A DNA stretch of 52,385 bases from Erwinia phyllosphaerae (GCF_019132875.1 NZ_JAHSPF010000017.1:1-52385); one strand, 5' to 3'; positions 39,147-52,385 are shown, numbered from the stretch's first letter. Notes: generated from the letters alone by a model not told the origin. A program made the numbers and translations.

Positions 39147-40010
39147 GTGTTCGACATAGGTTTTAGTGAACTGATTCTGGTGTTTGTGATCGGGCTGGTG
39201 GTATTAGGCCCGCAGCGTTTGCCCGTGGCGGTAAAAACGGTCGTTGGCTGGATGCGCGCGCTGCGTTCGCTGGCGGCTAACGTGCAAAACGAGCTGGCGC
39301 AGGAACTGAAGCTGCAGGAGCTGCAGGACAGCCTGAAGAAGGTGGAAGAGGCGAGCAAAAACAGCCTGACCCCTGAACTGAAAGCTTCCATGGAAGAGCT
39401 GAAGCAGTCTGCCGAATCGATGAAGCGCTCTTATCTGGGCGATCATGAGAAAGCCGACGACGAAGCAAACACCATTCATAACCCGCTGGTAAAAAACGCG
39501 CAGGATTCTCACGAAGGCGTGACGCCTGCGGCTGCCGATCATCTGGCAACCGCACCGGCGCAGGCGCCTTCTGGCGAGGCTGATAAAGCAGCGGCTGTTT
39601 CAGCAGCAGAGACGCCGGTGGTGCACGTCTCTCCGGCAGCCAGTGAACCCGCTGCGGCTCCGGCATCTGATGCCAGCAAGCAGACTCCAGCGGCTGCTGG
39701 CGGTGCACAGACTCCAGTGGGCGAAACATCGGCATCTGATGCCAGCAAGCAGACTCCAGCGGCCGCTGGTGGTACGCAGGCTCCAGTGAGCGCAACACCG
39801 GCATCTGATGCCAGCAAGCCGATTCCAGCGGCCGCAACGCCAGCCTCTGTTGCCAGCACATCCGCTCCTGCTACCGCAGCACCCGCTGATGGCGCACGGG
39901 CCGCAACGCCAACACCTGCTACCGCAACGCAGGCTCCAGCCGCCGCACAGGATGACGCGCCGCTTTCCAGCCGTGCGCCAGTTTCCACTCAGCAACAGGA
40001 TGAACGCTAA
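39147..40010 (+). CDS. tatB: Twin-arginine translocase subunit TatB with long repeat tail
   Basis: 287 residues, far longer than the 171 of E. coli. The functional N-terminus is normal: a membrane helix and hinge ([20 protein letters not shown], then PQRLPVAVK) and an amphipathic/coiled helix to about residue 110. The excess is a tail (about 130-287) of Ala/Pro/Thr/Ser low complexity, including a 23-residue unit starting ASDASK repeated two and a half times. TatB forms the TatBC receptor for twin-arginine signal peptides, for which the tail is not expected to matter. GTG start, three bases after tatA; a short gap of two bases to tatC. Confidence 0.96.
   Translation: MFDIGFSELILVFVIGLVVLGPQRLPVAVKTVVGWMRALRSLAANVQNELAQELKLQELQDSLKKVEEASKNSLTPELKASMEELKQSAESMKRSYLGDHEKADDEANTIHNPLVKNAQDSHEGVTPAAADHLATAPAQAPSGEADKAAAVSAAETPVVHVSPAASEPAAAPASDASKQTPAAAGGAQTPVGETSASDASKQTPAAAGGTQAPVSATPASDASKPIPAAATPASVASTSAPATAAPADGARAATPTPATATQAPAAAQDDAPLSSRAPVSTQQQDER
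39662..39836 (+). repeat. 69-bp in-frame tandem repeats inside tatB
   Basis: Units start at 39662, 39731 and 39800 (period 69 bases, 23 codons). The third is partial. The unit begins GGCATCTGATGCCAGCAAG and encodes ASDASK followed by a variable Pro/Ala/Gly stretch. Confidence 0.88.
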
Positions 40011-40012
40011 AC

Positions 40013-40771
40013 ATGGCTGTTGAAGATACCCAACCACTGATCAGCCACTTAATTGAGCTTCGCAAACGGCTGCTGAACTGCATTATTGCCGTGCTGGCTA
40101 TCTTTCTGTGCCTGGCCTTTTTCGCTAACGACATCTATCAGATGGTTTCTGCGCCGCTGATTAAACAGATGCCGGCCGGAGCCAGCATGATTGCCACCGA
40201 CGTGGCTTCGCCCTTCTTTGCGCCGGTCAAGCTGACCATGATCGTTTCGGTGTTTCTTGCCGTGCCGGTCATCCTCTACCAGATTTGGGCCTTTGTCGCG
40301 CCAGCGCTCTATCGGCACGAACGCAGGCTGGTCGTACCGCTGCTGATTTCCAGTTCATTCCTATTCTATATAGGCATGGCTTTCGCCTACTTTGTTGTCT
40401 TTCCGTTGGCCTTTGGCTTCTTTGCCAAAACCGCACCGCAAGGCGTACAGATCGCTACCGATATCAACAACTATCTCGATTTTGTGATGACGTTGTTTAT
40501 GGCTTTCGGTATCTCTTTTGAAGTGCCGATCGCTATCGTGCTGCTGTGCTGGACGGGCGTAACGACACCGGAAGAGCTGAAAAAGAAGCGCCCTTACGTG
40601 CTGGTCGGTGCTTTTATCGTCGGCATGCTGCTGACGCCACCGGATGTGCTTTCGCAGACGCTGCTGGCTATTCCGATGTACTGCCTGTTTGAAGTCGGCG
40701 TCTTCTTCTCGCGCTTCTATACGGGACTGCGCCGTGAGGACAACGAACACGAAGAAACCGAATCGGAGTAG
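40013..40771 (+). CDS. tatC: Twin-arginine translocase subunit TatC
   Basis: 252 residues (258 in E. coli) with six membrane helices. The N-terminal [19 protein letters not shown] and the first periplasmic-loop region match the family; [21 protein letters not shown] is the conserved second-loop segment. TatC binds the twin-arginine signal peptide. Translation starts two bases after tatB, which suggests coupling. Confidence 0.98.
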   Translation: MAVEDTQPLISHLIELRKRLLNCIIAVLAIFLCLAFFANDIYQMVSAPLIKQMPAGASMIATDVASPFFAPVKLTMIVSVFLAVPVILYQIWAFVAPALYRHERRLVVPLLISSSFLFYIGMAFAYFVVFPLAFGFFAKTAPQGVQIATDINNYLDFVMTLFMAFGISFEVPIAIVLLCWTGVTTPEELKKKRPYVLVGAFIVGMLLTPPDVLSQTLLAIPMYCLFEVGVFFSRFYTGLRREDNEHEETESE

Positions 40772-40810
40772 TCGCGAGCGCGTGCCGCTGTCGGTTTCCA
40801 GTTTAATAAT

Positions 40811-40830
40811 AACCGCCCGAAAGGGCGGTT
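40811..40830 (+). terminator. Hairpin between tatC and tatD
   Basis: AACCGCCC/GGGCGGTT with a GAAA tetraloop, 40 bases after tatC and 17 bases before tatD. The following ACTGTTT is a poor T run, so it may attenuate rather than stop transcription into tatD. Confidence 0.6.
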
Positions 40831-40847
40831 ACTGTTTGGAACAAGCT

Positions 40848-41630
40848 ATGTTTGATATTGGGGTTAACCTGACCAGCACGCAATTCGCAAAAGATCGCGA
40901 TCGGGTAGTAAAACATGCCGTTGACGCTGGCGTTACCGGCATTCTGATTACCGGCACAAACGCGCTTGAAAGCCAGCAGGCGCAAAGCCTGGCGAAACGT
41001 CGGCCGGGCTACTGCTGGTCTACCGCAGGCGTACATCCGCATCATGCCAGCGAATGGTCAGCGGAGACCTCAGCCACTTTAAAAAGGCTGGCGGAAAGCC
41101 CGGAAGTCGTCGCGATTGGTGAATGCGGGCTGGATTTTAATCGTAATATCTGCGGGCCTGAGCAGCAGGCTTATGCATTTAACGCGCAGCTGGCGCTGGC
41201 TGCCGATCTTCAGCTTCCCGTCTTTCTTCACTGCCGCGAGGCGCACGACCGTTTTCTGGAAATATTACAGCCGTGGCTGCCAAAGCTGCCCGGCGCGGTA
41301 GTGCACTGCTTTACCGGTAATAAAGCAGAACTGGAAGCCTGTCTGGCGGCCGGACTCTATATCGGCATTACGGGATGGGTGTGCGACGAGCGTCGCGGGA
41401 CAGAACTGCGGGAACTGATGCCGCTGATTCCGGCTAACCGGCTTTTAGTGGAAACCGATGCGCCTTACCTGATACCGCGCGACATGCGGCCACGGCCAGC
41501 TTCCCGACGCAACGAGCCGTGCTTTTTACCGCACATTATTGAACAGGTTGCGCTGTTACGCGGTGAGGAAGCTACGACGCTGGCGCAACAGTGCGATAGC
41601 AACGCCCGCGAACTGTTCCGCCTGAATTAA
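40848..41630 (+). CDS. tatD: 3'-5' exonuclease TatD
   Basis: 260 residues. TIM-barrel metal-dependent hydrolase: metal ligands in [37 protein letters not shown] and [11 protein letters not shown]. It degrades DNA and RNA 3'-5' and is implicated in hydrogen-peroxide-induced DNA damage repair. It is not needed for Tat export despite the operon. The start at [10 protein letters not shown] is chosen by homology; the open frame extends far into tatC but that part is spurious. Confidence 0.96.
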   Translation: MFDIGVNLTSTQFAKDRDRVVKHAVDAGVTGILITGTNALESQQAQSLAKRRPGYCWSTAGVHPHHASEWSAETSATLKRLAESPEVVAIGECGLDFNRNICGPEQQAYAFNAQLALAADLQLPVFLHCREAHDRFLEILQPWLPKLPGAVVHCFTGNKAELEACLAAGLYIGITGWVCDERRGTELRELMPLIPANRLLVETDAPYLIPRDMRPRPASRRNEPCFLPHIIEQVALLRGEEATTLAQQCDSNARELFRLN

Positions 41631-41646
41631 CCAATGACGGGCAGCG

Positions 41647-42135
41647 TCAAAGCTTTTGAAACTGCCTGTTGTCCAGACTGCGAACAATCTGCTTGTTTAG
41701 CAGATTCAGCAGCAGCATAGAGCGCGCTTCGCCATCCGGCTCGGTAAAAATCGCCTTTAACCCCTCAAAAGCGCCATCGGTAATCAACACTCTGTCGCCA
41801 GGCTGAGGCAGCTCAGGGTCGGGCAGCGTCGCGGTCGGCTGCGACTGCAAAGCCTCAATCACATCCTGCGGCACGGTGGCCGGCAGGTTGCCAAAGCGAA
41901 CAAAATGACTGACGCCGCGCGTTGCGCTGATGGTCGTGGTATGAATCGCTTCCGGATCGAACTCAATAAACAGATAGTTCGGGAACAGCGGCTCATTCAC
42001 CTGAGTACGCTTGCCGCGTACCAGTTTCTCTAAGGCAATCATGGGGCTGAGGCAATGTACCGCCTGACGCTCAAGATGCTCTTTTGCGCGAATAAGCTGG
42101 CCACGTTTGCAATAAAGTAAATACCAGGATTCCAT
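41647..42135 (-). CDS. rfaH: Transcription antitermination factor RfaH
   Basis: 162 residues, the E. coli length. NusG paralogue: N-terminal NGN domain ([33 protein letters not shown]) and a C-terminal domain that switches from helices to a KOW barrel ([18 protein letters not shown]). It is recruited by ops elements to long operons for LPS, capsule and pili and couples them to ribosomes. The ATG at 42135 aligns with E. coli; a TTG five codons earlier is less likely. Divergent from ubiD. Confidence 0.97.
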   Translation of the reverse strand: MESWYLLYCKRGQLIRAKEHLERQAVHCLSPMIALEKLVRGKRTQVNEPLFPNYLFIEFDPEAIHTTTISATRGVSHFVRFGNLPATVPQDVIEALQSQPTATLPDPELPQPGDRVLITDGAFEGLKAIFTEPDGEARSMLLLNLLNKQIVRSLDNRQFQKL

Positions 42136-42391
42136 AACGTCACTTTGCAATTACAGGGTCGTTAAGAATAGCAAAAATCATGTGAGAGTTATAGCGACAC
42201 GGGGGCGTGATGCGCGTTGGAAGGATTAGACGTAATATAAAGCGGTAACAGGCAATTTTTAATGACTGTAGTTATCAGCGGACCGATCGGGAATTTTCAT
42301 CACCTTGTCCGGAGCCTGCCGCGAAAAACTAAGCACGCGCCTTTAATCCTCCCTATAATGGCCGATTCACTGACCGTACTGATGAGAAGTC

Positions 42392-43885
42392 ATGAAATAC
42401 CACGATCTACGCGACTTCCTTTCCCTGCTGGAGCAGCGTGGGGAATTAAAACGCATTACGCAAGAGATCGATCCCGATCTTGAAATGACCGAAATTGCCG
42501 ACCGCACCCTGCGCGCTGGCGGCCCGGCGCTGCTGTTTGAAAATCCGAAAGGCTACAGCATGCCGGTACTTTGCAACCTGTTCGGCACGCCGGATCGCGT
42601 CGCGCTGGGCATGGGCCAGGAAGATGTTAAGGCGCTGCGTGAAGTAGGCCGCCTGCTGGCTTTTCTGAAAGAGCCGGAACCGCCGCGCGGCTTTCGCGAC
42701 TTTTTTGACAAAATGCCGCAGTGGAAGCAGGTGCTTAACATGCCGACCAAACGTCTGCGTGATGCGCCGTGCCAGCAACAGATCTGGCAGGGAGATGAGG
42801 TCGACCTGACGCGTATTCCGGTAATGAAGTGCTGGCCGGAAGATGCCGCGCCGCTCATTACCTGGGGTTTGACGGTCACGCGCGGGCCGCACAAAGAGCG
42901 GCAGAATCTGGGCATCTATCGCCAGCAGGTAATTGGTAAAAACAAGCTGATTATGCGCTGGCTGTCGCATCGCGGCGGCGCGCTGGATTTCCAGGAGTGG
43001 TCGCAGCAGCATCCGGGTGAACGCTTCCCGGTTTCCGTTGCGCTGGGTGCCGATCCCGCTACCATCCTTGGTGCCGTAACGCCGGTGCCGGATACGCTTT
43101 CTGAATATGCCTTTGCGGGTCTGCTGCGCGGCACGAAATCGGAAGTCGTGAAATGTATCTCTAACGATCTGGAAGTGCCGGCCAGCGCGGAAATCGTGCT
43201 GGAAGGCTATATCGAAGCGGGCGAGGTCGCGCCGGAAGGGCCGTATGGCGATCACACCGGCTACTATAATGAAATAGACAACTTCCCGGTCTTTACCGTG
43301 ACGCACATTACGCAGCGTCGCGACGCTATTTATCATTCCACCTATACCGGGCGGCCGCCGGATGAACCCGCGGTACTGGGCGTGGCGCTGAACGAAGTCT
43401 TTGTGCCGATCCTGCAAAAGCAATTCCCGGAAATTGTCGATTTTTACCTGCCGCCGGAAGGTTGCTCCTATCGTTTAGCGGTTGTGACCATGAAAAAACA
43501 GTATGCGGGTCACGCGAAACGGGTAATGATGGGCGTTTGGTCTTTTTTACGGCAGTTTATGTATACCAAATTTGTTATTGTCTGTGACGACGACGTTAAC
43601 GCACGTGACTGGAACGACGTCATCTGGGCAATCACGACGCGAATGGATCCGGCCAGAGATACCGTGCTGGTTGAGAACACGCCAATTGACTATCTGGACT
43701 TCGCGTCACCGGTTTCCGGGCTGGGTTCCAAAATGGGCCTGGACGCAACCAATAAGTGGCCGGGAGAAACCCAACGTGAGTGGGGCCGTCCCATCCGCAA
43801 AGATCCGGCCGTTACCGCGCGTATAGACGCGTTATGGGATGAGCTGGATATCTTCAGCGAGACGCGTAAAAACGCGGGCAAATAA
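42392..43885 (+). CDS. ubiD: 3-octaprenyl-4-hydroxybenzoate decarboxylase
   Basis: 497 residues as in E. coli. It decarboxylates octaprenyl-hydroxybenzoate in ubiquinone synthesis using prenylated FMN made by UbiX. The family signature [15 protein letters not shown] includes the catalytic acidic residues. A TATAAT at 42354-42359 can serve as its -10 element. Followed after 21 bases by fre. Confidence 0.98.
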   Translation: MKYHDLRDFLSLLEQRGELKRITQEIDPDLEMTEIADRTLRAGGPALLFENPKGYSMPVLCNLFGTPDRVALGMGQEDVKALREVGRLLAFLKEPEPPRGFRDFFDKMPQWKQVLNMPTKRLRDAPCQQQIWQGDEVDLTRIPVMKCWPEDAAPLITWGLTVTRGPHKERQNLGIYRQQVIGKNKLIMRWLSHRGGALDFQEWSQQHPGERFPVSVALGADPATILGAVTPVPDTLSEYAFAGLLRGTKSEVVKCISNDLEVPASAEIVLEGYIEAGEVAPEGPYGDHTGYYNEIDNFPVFTVTHITQRRDAIYHSTYTGRPPDEPAVLGVALNEVFVPILQKQFPEIVDFYLPPEGCSYRLAVVTMKKQYAGHAKRVMMGVWSFLRQFMYTKFVIVCDDDVNARDWNDVIWAITTRMDPARDTVLVENTPIDYLDFASPVSGLGSKMGLDATNKWPGETQREWGRPIRKDPAVTARIDALWDELDIFSETRKNAGK

Positions 43886-43906
43886 TCGATCCGACAGAGG
43901 GAACGC

Positions 43907-44608
43907 ATGACAACGTTAAGCTGTAAAGTGATCTCGGTAGAAGCGATAACCGATACCGTATACCGGGTTCGTATGGTACCTGAAGCCGATTTCAGTTTCC
44001 GCGCCGGTCAGTATCTGATGGTGGTGATGGACGAGCGCGACAAGCGTCCGTTCTCGCTGGCTTCCACGCCGATGGAAAAAGATATTATTGAGCTGCATAT
44101 CGGTGCTTCAGAACTCAACCTCTATGCGATGGCGGTAATGGAGCGGATTCAGGAACAGCGCACGATTAGCGTTGATATCCCGCATGGCGACGCCTGGCTG
44201 CGTGAAGAGAGCGATCGTCCGCTGATTTTAATCGCGGGCGGTACCGGCTTCTCCTACGCGCGTTCAATTTTGCTGACGGCGCTGGCGCAGCAGCCGGATC
44301 GCCATATCGAACTGTACTGGGGCGGACGCGAGCTGAAGCACCTTTACGATATGCCCGAGCTGGAAGCGCTGGCGGTTAAGCATCCTAACCTGCACATCAT
44401 TCCCGTGGTGGAACAGCCTGAACCAGGCTGGGAAGGGCGCAGTGGGACGGTGTTGACGGCCGTTATGAATGACCACAGCGATCTGAGCGGACATGAAATC
44501 TATATCGCAGGCCGTTTTGAAATGGCTAAAATCGCGCGCGAGCGTTTTTGCGCCGAGCGTAATGCGAAAGAAGACCAGATGTTTGGCGACGCCTTCGCCT
44601 TTATCTGA
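43907..44608 (+). CDS. fre: NAD(P)H-flavin reductase
   Basis: 233 residues as in E. coli. A ferredoxin-reductase-like fold: flavin-binding RPFSLAS, and the NAD-binding [13 protein letters not shown], plus the C-terminal [13 protein letters not shown]. It supplies reduced free flavins, including for activation of ribonucleotide reductase and ferric reduction. Linked to ubiD as in E. coli, where reduced FMN may be relevant to UbiX, which is an inference. Confidence 0.97.
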   Translation: MTTLSCKVISVEAITDTVYRVRMVPEADFSFRAGQYLMVVMDERDKRPFSLASTPMEKDIIELHIGASELNLYAMAVMERIQEQRTISVDIPHGDAWLREESDRPLILIAGGTGFSYARSILLTALAQQPDRHIELYWGGRELKHLYDMPELEALAVKHPNLHIIPVVEQPEPGWEGRSGTVLTAVMNDHSDLSGHEIYIAGRFEMAKIARERFCAERNAKEDQMFGDAFAFI

Positions 44609-44617
44609 TCTTGCTAC

Positions 44618-44637
44618 GGGGCAGCCTGTGCTGCCCC
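44618..44637. terminator. Bidirectional hairpin between fre and fadA
   Basis: GGGGCAGC/GCTGCCCC with a four-base loop lies between convergent fre and fadA, nine bases after the fre stop. Confidence 0.65.
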
Positions 44638-44645
44638 GGTCAGTA

Positions 44646-48004
<3,359 letters not shown>

Positions 48005-48032
48005 TCTTTTCTCCTGCTGCCGCGCTAAAGGG

Positions 48033-48049
48033 ATCTGGTCATACCAGAT
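48033..48049. promoter_or_regulatory. FadR operator of fadBA
   Basis: ATCTGGTCATACCAGAT: perfect seven-base arms around CAT, almost identical to the E. coli fadB operator. FadR represses here until long-chain acyl-CoA releases it. Confidence 0.88.
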
Positions 48050-48069
48050 GATCGAGAGTGTGGAGTTGA

Positions 48070-48079
48070 TGTTAATTAT
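48070..48079 (+). promoter_or_regulatory. ArcA-like box upstream of fadB
   Basis: TGTTAATTAT fits the ArcA-P core WGTTAATTAW at every position. ArcA represses fad genes anaerobically in E. coli. Single box, so moderate support. Confidence 0.5.
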
Positions 48080-48109
48080 TTGCAAACGAGAGTTTGATTA
48101 TTTGCAAAC
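48075..48109. repeat. 13-bp direct repeat upstream of fadB/pepQ
   Basis: ATTATTTGCAAAC occurs at 48075-48087 and again at 48097-48109, 22 bases apart (two helix turns), in the divergent fadB-pepQ region. Looks like a pair of binding sites. Confidence 0.6.
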
Positions 48110-48183
48110 AAGATCACAGGCGCGGCAAAAGAGGATGGCCGTGATAAGATGCGCTCAATTTCGTGATTAACGGAGGCAAAGTG

Positions 48184-49515
48184 ATGGACTCGTTGAGCGC
48201 CCTTTATCAGCAGCATCTCAGCACGCTACAGACGCGCGCGCAGCAGGTGCTGGCCCGCTTCAAGCTGGATGCCATGCTGATCCATTCCGGCGAACTGTTG
48301 ACGGTTTTCCTGGATGACCACGACTACCCGTTCAAAGTAAATCCGCAGTTTAAAGCCTGGCTACCGGTAACCAGCGTGCCTAACTGCTGGCTATGGGTGG
48401 ATGGCGTTAATAAGCCGAAACTCTGGTTCTATTCGCCGGTGGATTACTGGCACAACGTCGAGCCACTGCCGCAAAGTTTCTGGACAGAGCATATCGACAT
48501 CGTAGCGCTGAAAAATGCCGACGATATTGGTCAGCTGTTGCCGCAAGACCGACAAAACGTCGCCTACATCGGACCCGTTGCCGAGCGCGCCGCCAGCCTT
48601 TGCATCAAAGCCTCTGCCATTAATCCACAAGGGGTAATCGATTTTCTGCATTACCACCGCTCTTATAAAACCGATTACGAACTTTATTGCATGCGCGAAG
48701 CGCAAAAAACGGCGGTGATCGGTCATCGCGCGGCGAAAGAAGCGTTTCTGTCCGGCATGAGCGAGTTCGATATCAACATCGCTTACCTTGCTGCAACCGG
48801 CCATCGGGATATCGATGTGCCTTATGGCAATATCGTTGCGCTGAACGAACATGCGGCGGTGCTGCACTACACTAAGCTTGATTACCAGCCGCCAGCGCAG
48901 CTGCGCAGCTTCTTACTTGATGCCGGTACGGAATACAACGGCTATGCGGCAGACCTGACGCGCAGCTATGCGGCCGAGGCGGGCAGCGATTACGCGACGC
49001 TCATTCAGGATATGAATGAAGAAGAGCTGGCGCTGATCGCCACGCTGAAAGCGGGCGTGCGCTATACCGACTATCATCAACAAATGCATCAGCGGCTGGC
49101 TAAGCTGTTGCTGAAGCACCAGCTGGTGAAAGGGCTGAGCGAAGAGGCGATGGTAGCGGAAAACATCACCGGGCCGTTTATGCCGCACGGCGTCGGCCAT
49201 CCGCTTGGTTTGCAGGTGCATGACGTCGCCGGATTTATGCAGGACGATAGCGGTACACATCTGGCCGCGCCGCAGCAGTATCCTTTTTTACGCTGCACGC
49301 GCATTCTGGAGCCGCGTATGGTGGTGACTATCGAGCCTGGCATCTACTTTATTGAGTCACTGCTTGCCCCGTGGCGCGAAGGCAAGTACAGCCAGCATTT
49401 TGACTGGTCGCGCATTGAGGCGCTGAAACCCTATGGCGGTATTCGCATTGAAGATAACGTGATTATCCGTGAACAGGGTGTAGAGAACATGACCAGGGAT
49501 TTGAAGCTGGCCTGA
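48184..49515 (+). CDS. pepQ: Xaa-Pro dipeptidase PepQ
   Basis: 443 residues as in E. coli. Metallopeptidase M24 pita-bread fold with two metal ions: ligands in [42 protein letters not shown] and GIRIEDNV. It cleaves dipeptides with C-terminal proline. The ATG at 48184 has GGAGG seven bases upstream. Its stop overlaps yigZ by one base. Confidence 0.97.
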   Translation: MDSLSALYQQHLSTLQTRAQQVLARFKLDAMLIHSGELLTVFLDDHDYPFKVNPQFKAWLPVTSVPNCWLWVDGVNKPKLWFYSPVDYWHNVEPLPQSFWTEHIDIVALKNADDIGQLLPQDRQNVAYIGPVAERAASLCIKASAINPQGVIDFLHYHRSYKTDYELYCMREAQKTAVIGHRAAKEAFLSGMSEFDINIAYLAATGHRDIDVPYGNIVALNEHAAVLHYTKLDYQPPAQLRSFLLDAGTEYNGYAADLTRSYAAEAGSDYATLIQDMNEEELALIATLKAGVRYTDYHQQMHQRLAKLLLKHQLVKGLSEEAMVAENITGPFMPHGVGHPLGLQVHDVAGFMQDDSGTHLAAPQQYPFLRCTRILEPRMVVTIEPGIYFIESLLAPWREGKYSQHFDWSRIEALKPYGGIRIEDNVIIREQGVENMTRDLKLA

Positions 49516-50126
49516 TGGACGCATACGACATTCCCGCCGGGCCATTCAGCTTCAGCGAGGAGATCAAGAAAAGCCGCTTTATTACGCTGTTGGCGCACAC
49601 CGATGGCGTTGCGGCGGCACGCGCTTTTGTACAGCAGGTGAAAAACGAACATCCCGCAGCCAGGCATCACTGCTGGGCGTGGGTTGCAGGCGCGCCTGAT
49701 GATTCTCAGCAGCTGGGCTTCTCGGATGACGGCGAGCCTTCCGGCACCGCAGGCAAGCCAATGCTGGCGCAGCTAATGGGCAGCCACGTTGGTGAAATAA
49801 CGGCGGTAGTGGTTCGCTATTACGGCGGCATCCAGCTGGGCACCGGCGGACTGGTTAAAGCTTACGGCGGTGGCGTACAGCAGGCGTTAAAAGCGTTACC
49901 CAGGCTGCAAAAAGTGCCGATGCTGACCTTCACGCTTGCCGTGGACTATGCGCAGCTGGCGGAAACGGAAAGAATGGTTAGCCGCTTTCACGGCCAGCTT
50001 TTACACAGCGAGTATTTGCAGTCTGTCTCACTGACTCTGGCTCTGCCGCACGCGGAGGTAGAGGGCTTTACGCAAAATCTTACCGATTTCAGCAAAGGGG
50101 CGCTGCAGCTGACCCCGCTCGACTAA
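49515..50126 (+). CDS. yigZ: YigZ, IMPACT family protein
   Basis: 203 residues (204 in E. coli). An N-terminal IMPACT/UPF0029 domain with FSDDGEPSGTAGKPML and VVRYYGGIQLGTGGLVKAYGG, and a smaller C-terminal ferredoxin-like domain. Eukaryotic IMPACT inhibits GCN2; the bacterial role is unknown, though binding to nucleic acids has been suggested. Conserved between pepQ and trkH as in E. coli. Confidence 0.93.
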   Translation: MDAYDIPAGPFSFSEEIKKSRFITLLAHTDGVAAARAFVQQVKNEHPAARHHCWAWVAGAPDDSQQLGFSDDGEPSGTAGKPMLAQLMGSHVGEITAVVVRYYGGIQLGTGGLVKAYGGGVQQALKALPRLQKVPMLTFTLAVDYAQLAETERMVSRFHGQLLHSEYLQSVSLTLALPHAEVEGFTQNLTDFSKGALQLTPLD

Positions 50127-50156
50127 CTTTTATCTTGTCAGGAAAGGAACGGCTCC

Positions 50157-51608
50157 ATGCATTTTCGTGCCATTACCCGCATCGTGGGTTTACTGGTCAT
50201 TTTATTCTCGGGAACCATGATCGTTCCGGGACTGGTGGCTTTGATCTACCGTGACGGCGCCGGAAGGGCATTTACCCAGACCTTTTTTATGGCGTTACTG
50301 ATTGGTTCACTGCTGTGGTGGCCAAACCGCAAACAGAAAAGCGAGCTGAAGCCGCGCGAAGGTTTTCTGATTGTGGTGCTGTTCTGGACGGTGTTGGGCA
50401 GCGTGGGGGCAATGCCGTTTATCTTTGCTGAGCATCCTAACCTTTCACTAACCGATGCCTTCTTTGAATCGTTTTCCGGTCTGACCACGACGGGCGCAAC
50501 CACGCTGGTGGGTCTGGATTCGTTACCCAAAGCGATTCTGTTCTATCGTCAAATGCTGCAATGGCTTGGCGGTATGGGGATCATCGTGCTGGCGGTGGCT
50601 ATCCTGCCAATCCTCGGCGTAGGTGGGATGCAGCTTTACCGCGCGGAAATGCCAGGCCCACTGAAAGATAATAAAATGCGGCCGAGGATTGCCGAAACGG
50701 CAAAAACGCTCTGGCTGATTTATGTATTGCTGACGGTCATCTGCGCACTGGCGCTATGGCTGGCGGGTATGCCGCTGTTCGACGCAATCGGGCATAGCTT
50801 CTCTACTATAGCGATTGGCGGCTTCTCCACGCATGACGCCAGCATCGGCTATTTCAACAGCCCGACGATTAACACCATCATCGCTATTTTCCTGCTTATC
50901 TCCGGCTGTAACTACGGTTTGCACTTCTCGCTGCTTAGCGGGCGCAACCTTCGCGTCTACTGGCGCGATCCGGAATTTCGCATGTTTATTGGCGTGCAGT
51001 TCACGCTGGTTATTATCTGTACGCTGGTGCTGTGGTTTCACAATGTCTATCACAGCGGAATGCAGACGCTGAACCAGGCGTTCTTCCAGGTTGTCTCTAT
51101 GGCGACGACCGCAGGCTTTACCACGGACAGTATTGCGCGCTGGCCGCTCTTTTTGCCGGTGCTGCTGCTATGCTCTGCTTTTATTGGCGGCTGCGCGGGA
51201 TCGACGGGCGGTGGCCTGAAGGTGATCCGCATTCTGCTGCTGTTTAAACAAGGTTCGCGCGAGCTAAAGCGTCTGGTGCATCCCAATGCGGTTTACACCA
51301 TTAAGCTGGGACAGCGAGCGCTGCCGGAGCGGATACTTGAGGCGGTATGGGGATTCTTCTCCGCTTATGCACTGGTGTTTCTGTTGAGCATGCTGGCCAT
51401 CATCGCCACGGGCGTGGATGACTTCTCGGCCTTTGCTGCCGTTGCCGCAACGCTGAACAATCTGGGGCCGGGCTTAGGGGTAGTAGCGGACAACTTCACT
51501 ACTATGAATGATACGGCGAAATGGATTTTGATTTTGACGATGCTGTTTGGGCGTCTTGAGGTCTTCACGCTGTTAGTCCTGTTTACGCCGACTTTCTGGC
51601 GTGAATAA
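50157..51608 (+). CDS. trkH: Trk potassium uptake channel subunit TrkH
   Basis: 483 residues as in E. coli. Four repeated membrane-pore-membrane units with selectivity-filter glycines, for example SGLTTTGATTL and TAGFTTDS, plus GGCAGSTGGGLKVIR. It imports K+ together with the cytosolic TrkA subunit, which is encoded elsewhere. Six bases separate the open frame end from the region of hemG. Confidence 0.97.
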   Translation: MHFRAITRIVGLLVILFSGTMIVPGLVALIYRDGAGRAFTQTFFMALLIGSLLWWPNRKQKSELKPREGFLIVVLFWTVLGSVGAMPFIFAEHPNLSLTDAFFESFSGLTTTGATTLVGLDSLPKAILFYRQMLQWLGGMGIIVLAVAILPILGVGGMQLYRAEMPGPLKDNKMRPRIAETAKTLWLIYVLLTVICALALWLAGMPLFDAIGHSFSTIAIGGFSTHDASIGYFNSPTINTIIAIFLLISGCNYGLHFSLLSGRNLRVYWRDPEFRMFIGVQFTLVIICTLVLWFHNVYHSGMQTLNQAFFQVVSMATTAGFTTDSIARWPLFLPVLLLCSAFIGGCAGSTGGGLKVIRILLLFKQGSRELKRLVHPNAVYTIKLGQRALPERILEAVWGFFSAYALVFLLSMLAIIATGVDDFSAFAAVAATLNNLGPGLGVVADNFTTMNDTAKWILILTMLFGRLEVFTLLVLFTPTFWRE

Positions 51609-51623
51609 CAAAAGTTGAATCTT

Positions 51624-52160
51624 ATGAAAGCACTTATTCTTTTTTCCAGCCGCGACGGGCAGACTCGTGAAATTGCGGCTTATATAGCTAACCAGCTTAA
51701 AGAGCAGCAGGAGTGCGATACGCTTAACATCCTGCATGCCGATAATATTGACTGGGCGAAGTACGATCGCGTGCTGATTGGCGCTTCTATTCGCTATGGT
51801 CATTTCCATCCAAAGGTAGATAAGTTCATCAAGCTTCATTTGGATGAATTGCGCAAACGTCCGTCGGGGTTCTTCTCGGTGAACCTGACCGCGCGCAAGC
51901 CAGAAAAACGTACGCCGCAAACTAATGCCTATACGCGCAAGTTTCTGCTGACCTCTCCGTGGCAGCCTGACTGCTGCGCCGTCTTTGCCGGTGCGCTGCG
52001 TTATCCGCGCTATGGCTTCTTCGATCGCATTATGATCCAGCTTATTATGCGTATGACCGGTGGAGAGACGGATGCCAGCAAGGAAGTGGAGTACACAGAT
52101 TGGGAACAGGTCGCGCGTTTTGCCCATGAATTTGCTGCATTATCACGCGGTTTGCAGTAA
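51624..52160 (+). CDS. hemG: Menaquinone-dependent protoporphyrinogen oxidase HemG
   Basis: 178 residues (181 in E. coli). Flavodoxin-like domain with the FMN-binding [12 protein letters not shown] at the N-terminus and GASIRYGH, plus the HemG-specific insert [12 protein letters not shown]. It oxidises protoporphyrinogen IX using quinones. The ATG at 51624 aligns with E. coli; three codons upstream are an unlikely alternative. Last gene before the rRNA operon, as in E. coli hemG-rrsA. Confidence 0.96.
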   Translation: MKALILFSSRDGQTREIAAYIANQLKEQQECDTLNILHADNIDWAKYDRVLIGASIRYGHFHPKVDKFIKLHLDELRKRPSGFFSVNLTARKPEKRTPQTNAYTRKFLLTSPWQPDCCAVFAGALRYPRYGFFDRIMIQLIMRMTGGETDASKEVEYTDWEQVARFAHEFAALSRGLQ

Positions 52161-52215
52161 AAACGGACGCTTTGTTGAAAAATACGGCTGTCGGTAATTT
52201 ATTTGCAATAAACGC

Positions 52216-52251
52216 TTGTCAGCCGTCGAGAACTCCCTATAATGCGCCTCC
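52216..52251 (+). promoter_or_regulatory. rRNA operon promoter P1
   Basis: TTGTCA at 52216-52221, a 16-base spacer, TATAAT at 52238-52243 and a GC-rich discriminator (GCGCCTCC) before a start near 52251. An AT-rich UP-like stretch (about 52196-52212) lies directly upstream. This is the architecture of growth-rate-controlled rrn P1 promoters. Confidence 0.9.
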
Positions 52252-52336
52252 ATCGACACGGAACAACGGCTTACGAGTCGCCGGATTGAGAGGTTCAGGA
52301 AGCTGAACCGCCGGAGAAAAACTTCTCAAAAAGAAG

Positions 52337-52371
52337 TTGACTCTGAAGGAGGAAAGCGTAAGATACGCCAC
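52337..52371 (+). promoter_or_regulatory. rRNA operon promoter P2
   Basis: TTGACT at 52337-52342, 16-base spacer, TAAGAT at 52359-52364 and a GC-containing discriminator. About 120 bases after P1, as in E. coli rrn operons. The 16S gene itself is not in the window. Confidence 0.85.
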
Positions 52372-52385
52372 CTCGCAGTAAGTCG

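Noticed and set aside
39539..40037. Long minus-strand frames opposite the tatB tail
   Set aside because: They are a by-product of the GC-rich repetitive codons of tatB on the other strand.

Overview
This window is a block of enterobacterial core chromosome. The gene order is that of the proM-glmZ-hemCDXY-cyaA-dapF-xerC-uvrD-corA-recQ-metE-udp-ubiEJB-tatABCD-ubiD-fre-fadBA-pepQ-trkH-hemG-rrn segment of Escherichia coli. Protein lengths and motifs stay very close to the E. coli orthologues. GC is moderately high, and the differences in accessory genes fit Erwiniaceae (Pantoea/Erwinia/Mixta-like). The family is an inference from recalled gene order and sequence resemblance; no search was run.

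Layout. 1-785: 3' part of a proline tRNA (anticodon UGG), a duplicated tRNA end, then the sRNA GlmZ with its regulatory region. 786-4808: heme operon hemCDXY on the minus strand. 5096-15281: cyaA, then the lptM-dapF-yigA-xerC-yigB-uvrD series, a WbuC-type cupin gene on the minus strand, and corA with its leader peptide. 15386-17811: mdtJI with a candidate leader peptide, rarD and yigI, all minus. 17984-23383: pldA, recQ, rhtB (minus), pldB, yigL. 23414-28604: an accessory-rich stretch with glpTQ, bioP, a signal-peptide SH3-like protein next to a gene remnant, an AT-rich gap and yehS. 28745-34120: divergent metR/metE, dlhH, udp. 34216-41630: rmuC, ubiE-ubiJ-ubiB, tatABC, tatD. 41647-52160: rfaH, ubiD, fre, fadBA, pepQ, yigZ, trkH, hemG. 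52161-52385: promoters and leader of an rRNA operon whose 16S gene lies beyond the window.

Functional groupings: heme synthesis (hemC, hemD, hemX, hemY, hemG), ubiquinone synthesis (ubiE, ubiJ, ubiB, ubiD), Tat export, fatty acid beta-oxidation, phospholipid and glycerophosphodiester turnover (pldA, pldB, glpQ, glpT), DNA repair and recombination (xerC, uvrD, recQ, rmuC), and the final steps of methionine and diaminopimelate synthesis. Operators that can be read directly include GlrR sites and a sigma54/sigma70 overlap before glmZ, CRP sites before cyaA and udp, met boxes before metE, a FadR palindrome and an ArcA-like box before fadB.

No wholly new multi-gene system is visible. The most unusual items are the tRNA-end repeat, the SH3-like/remnant/AT-rich segment at 27070-28127, the 23-residue repeats in the long TatB tail, the leader ORFs of corA and mdtJI, and the gene gains and losses relative to E. 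coli (cyaY and rhtC absent here; glpTQ, mdtJI and yehS present).
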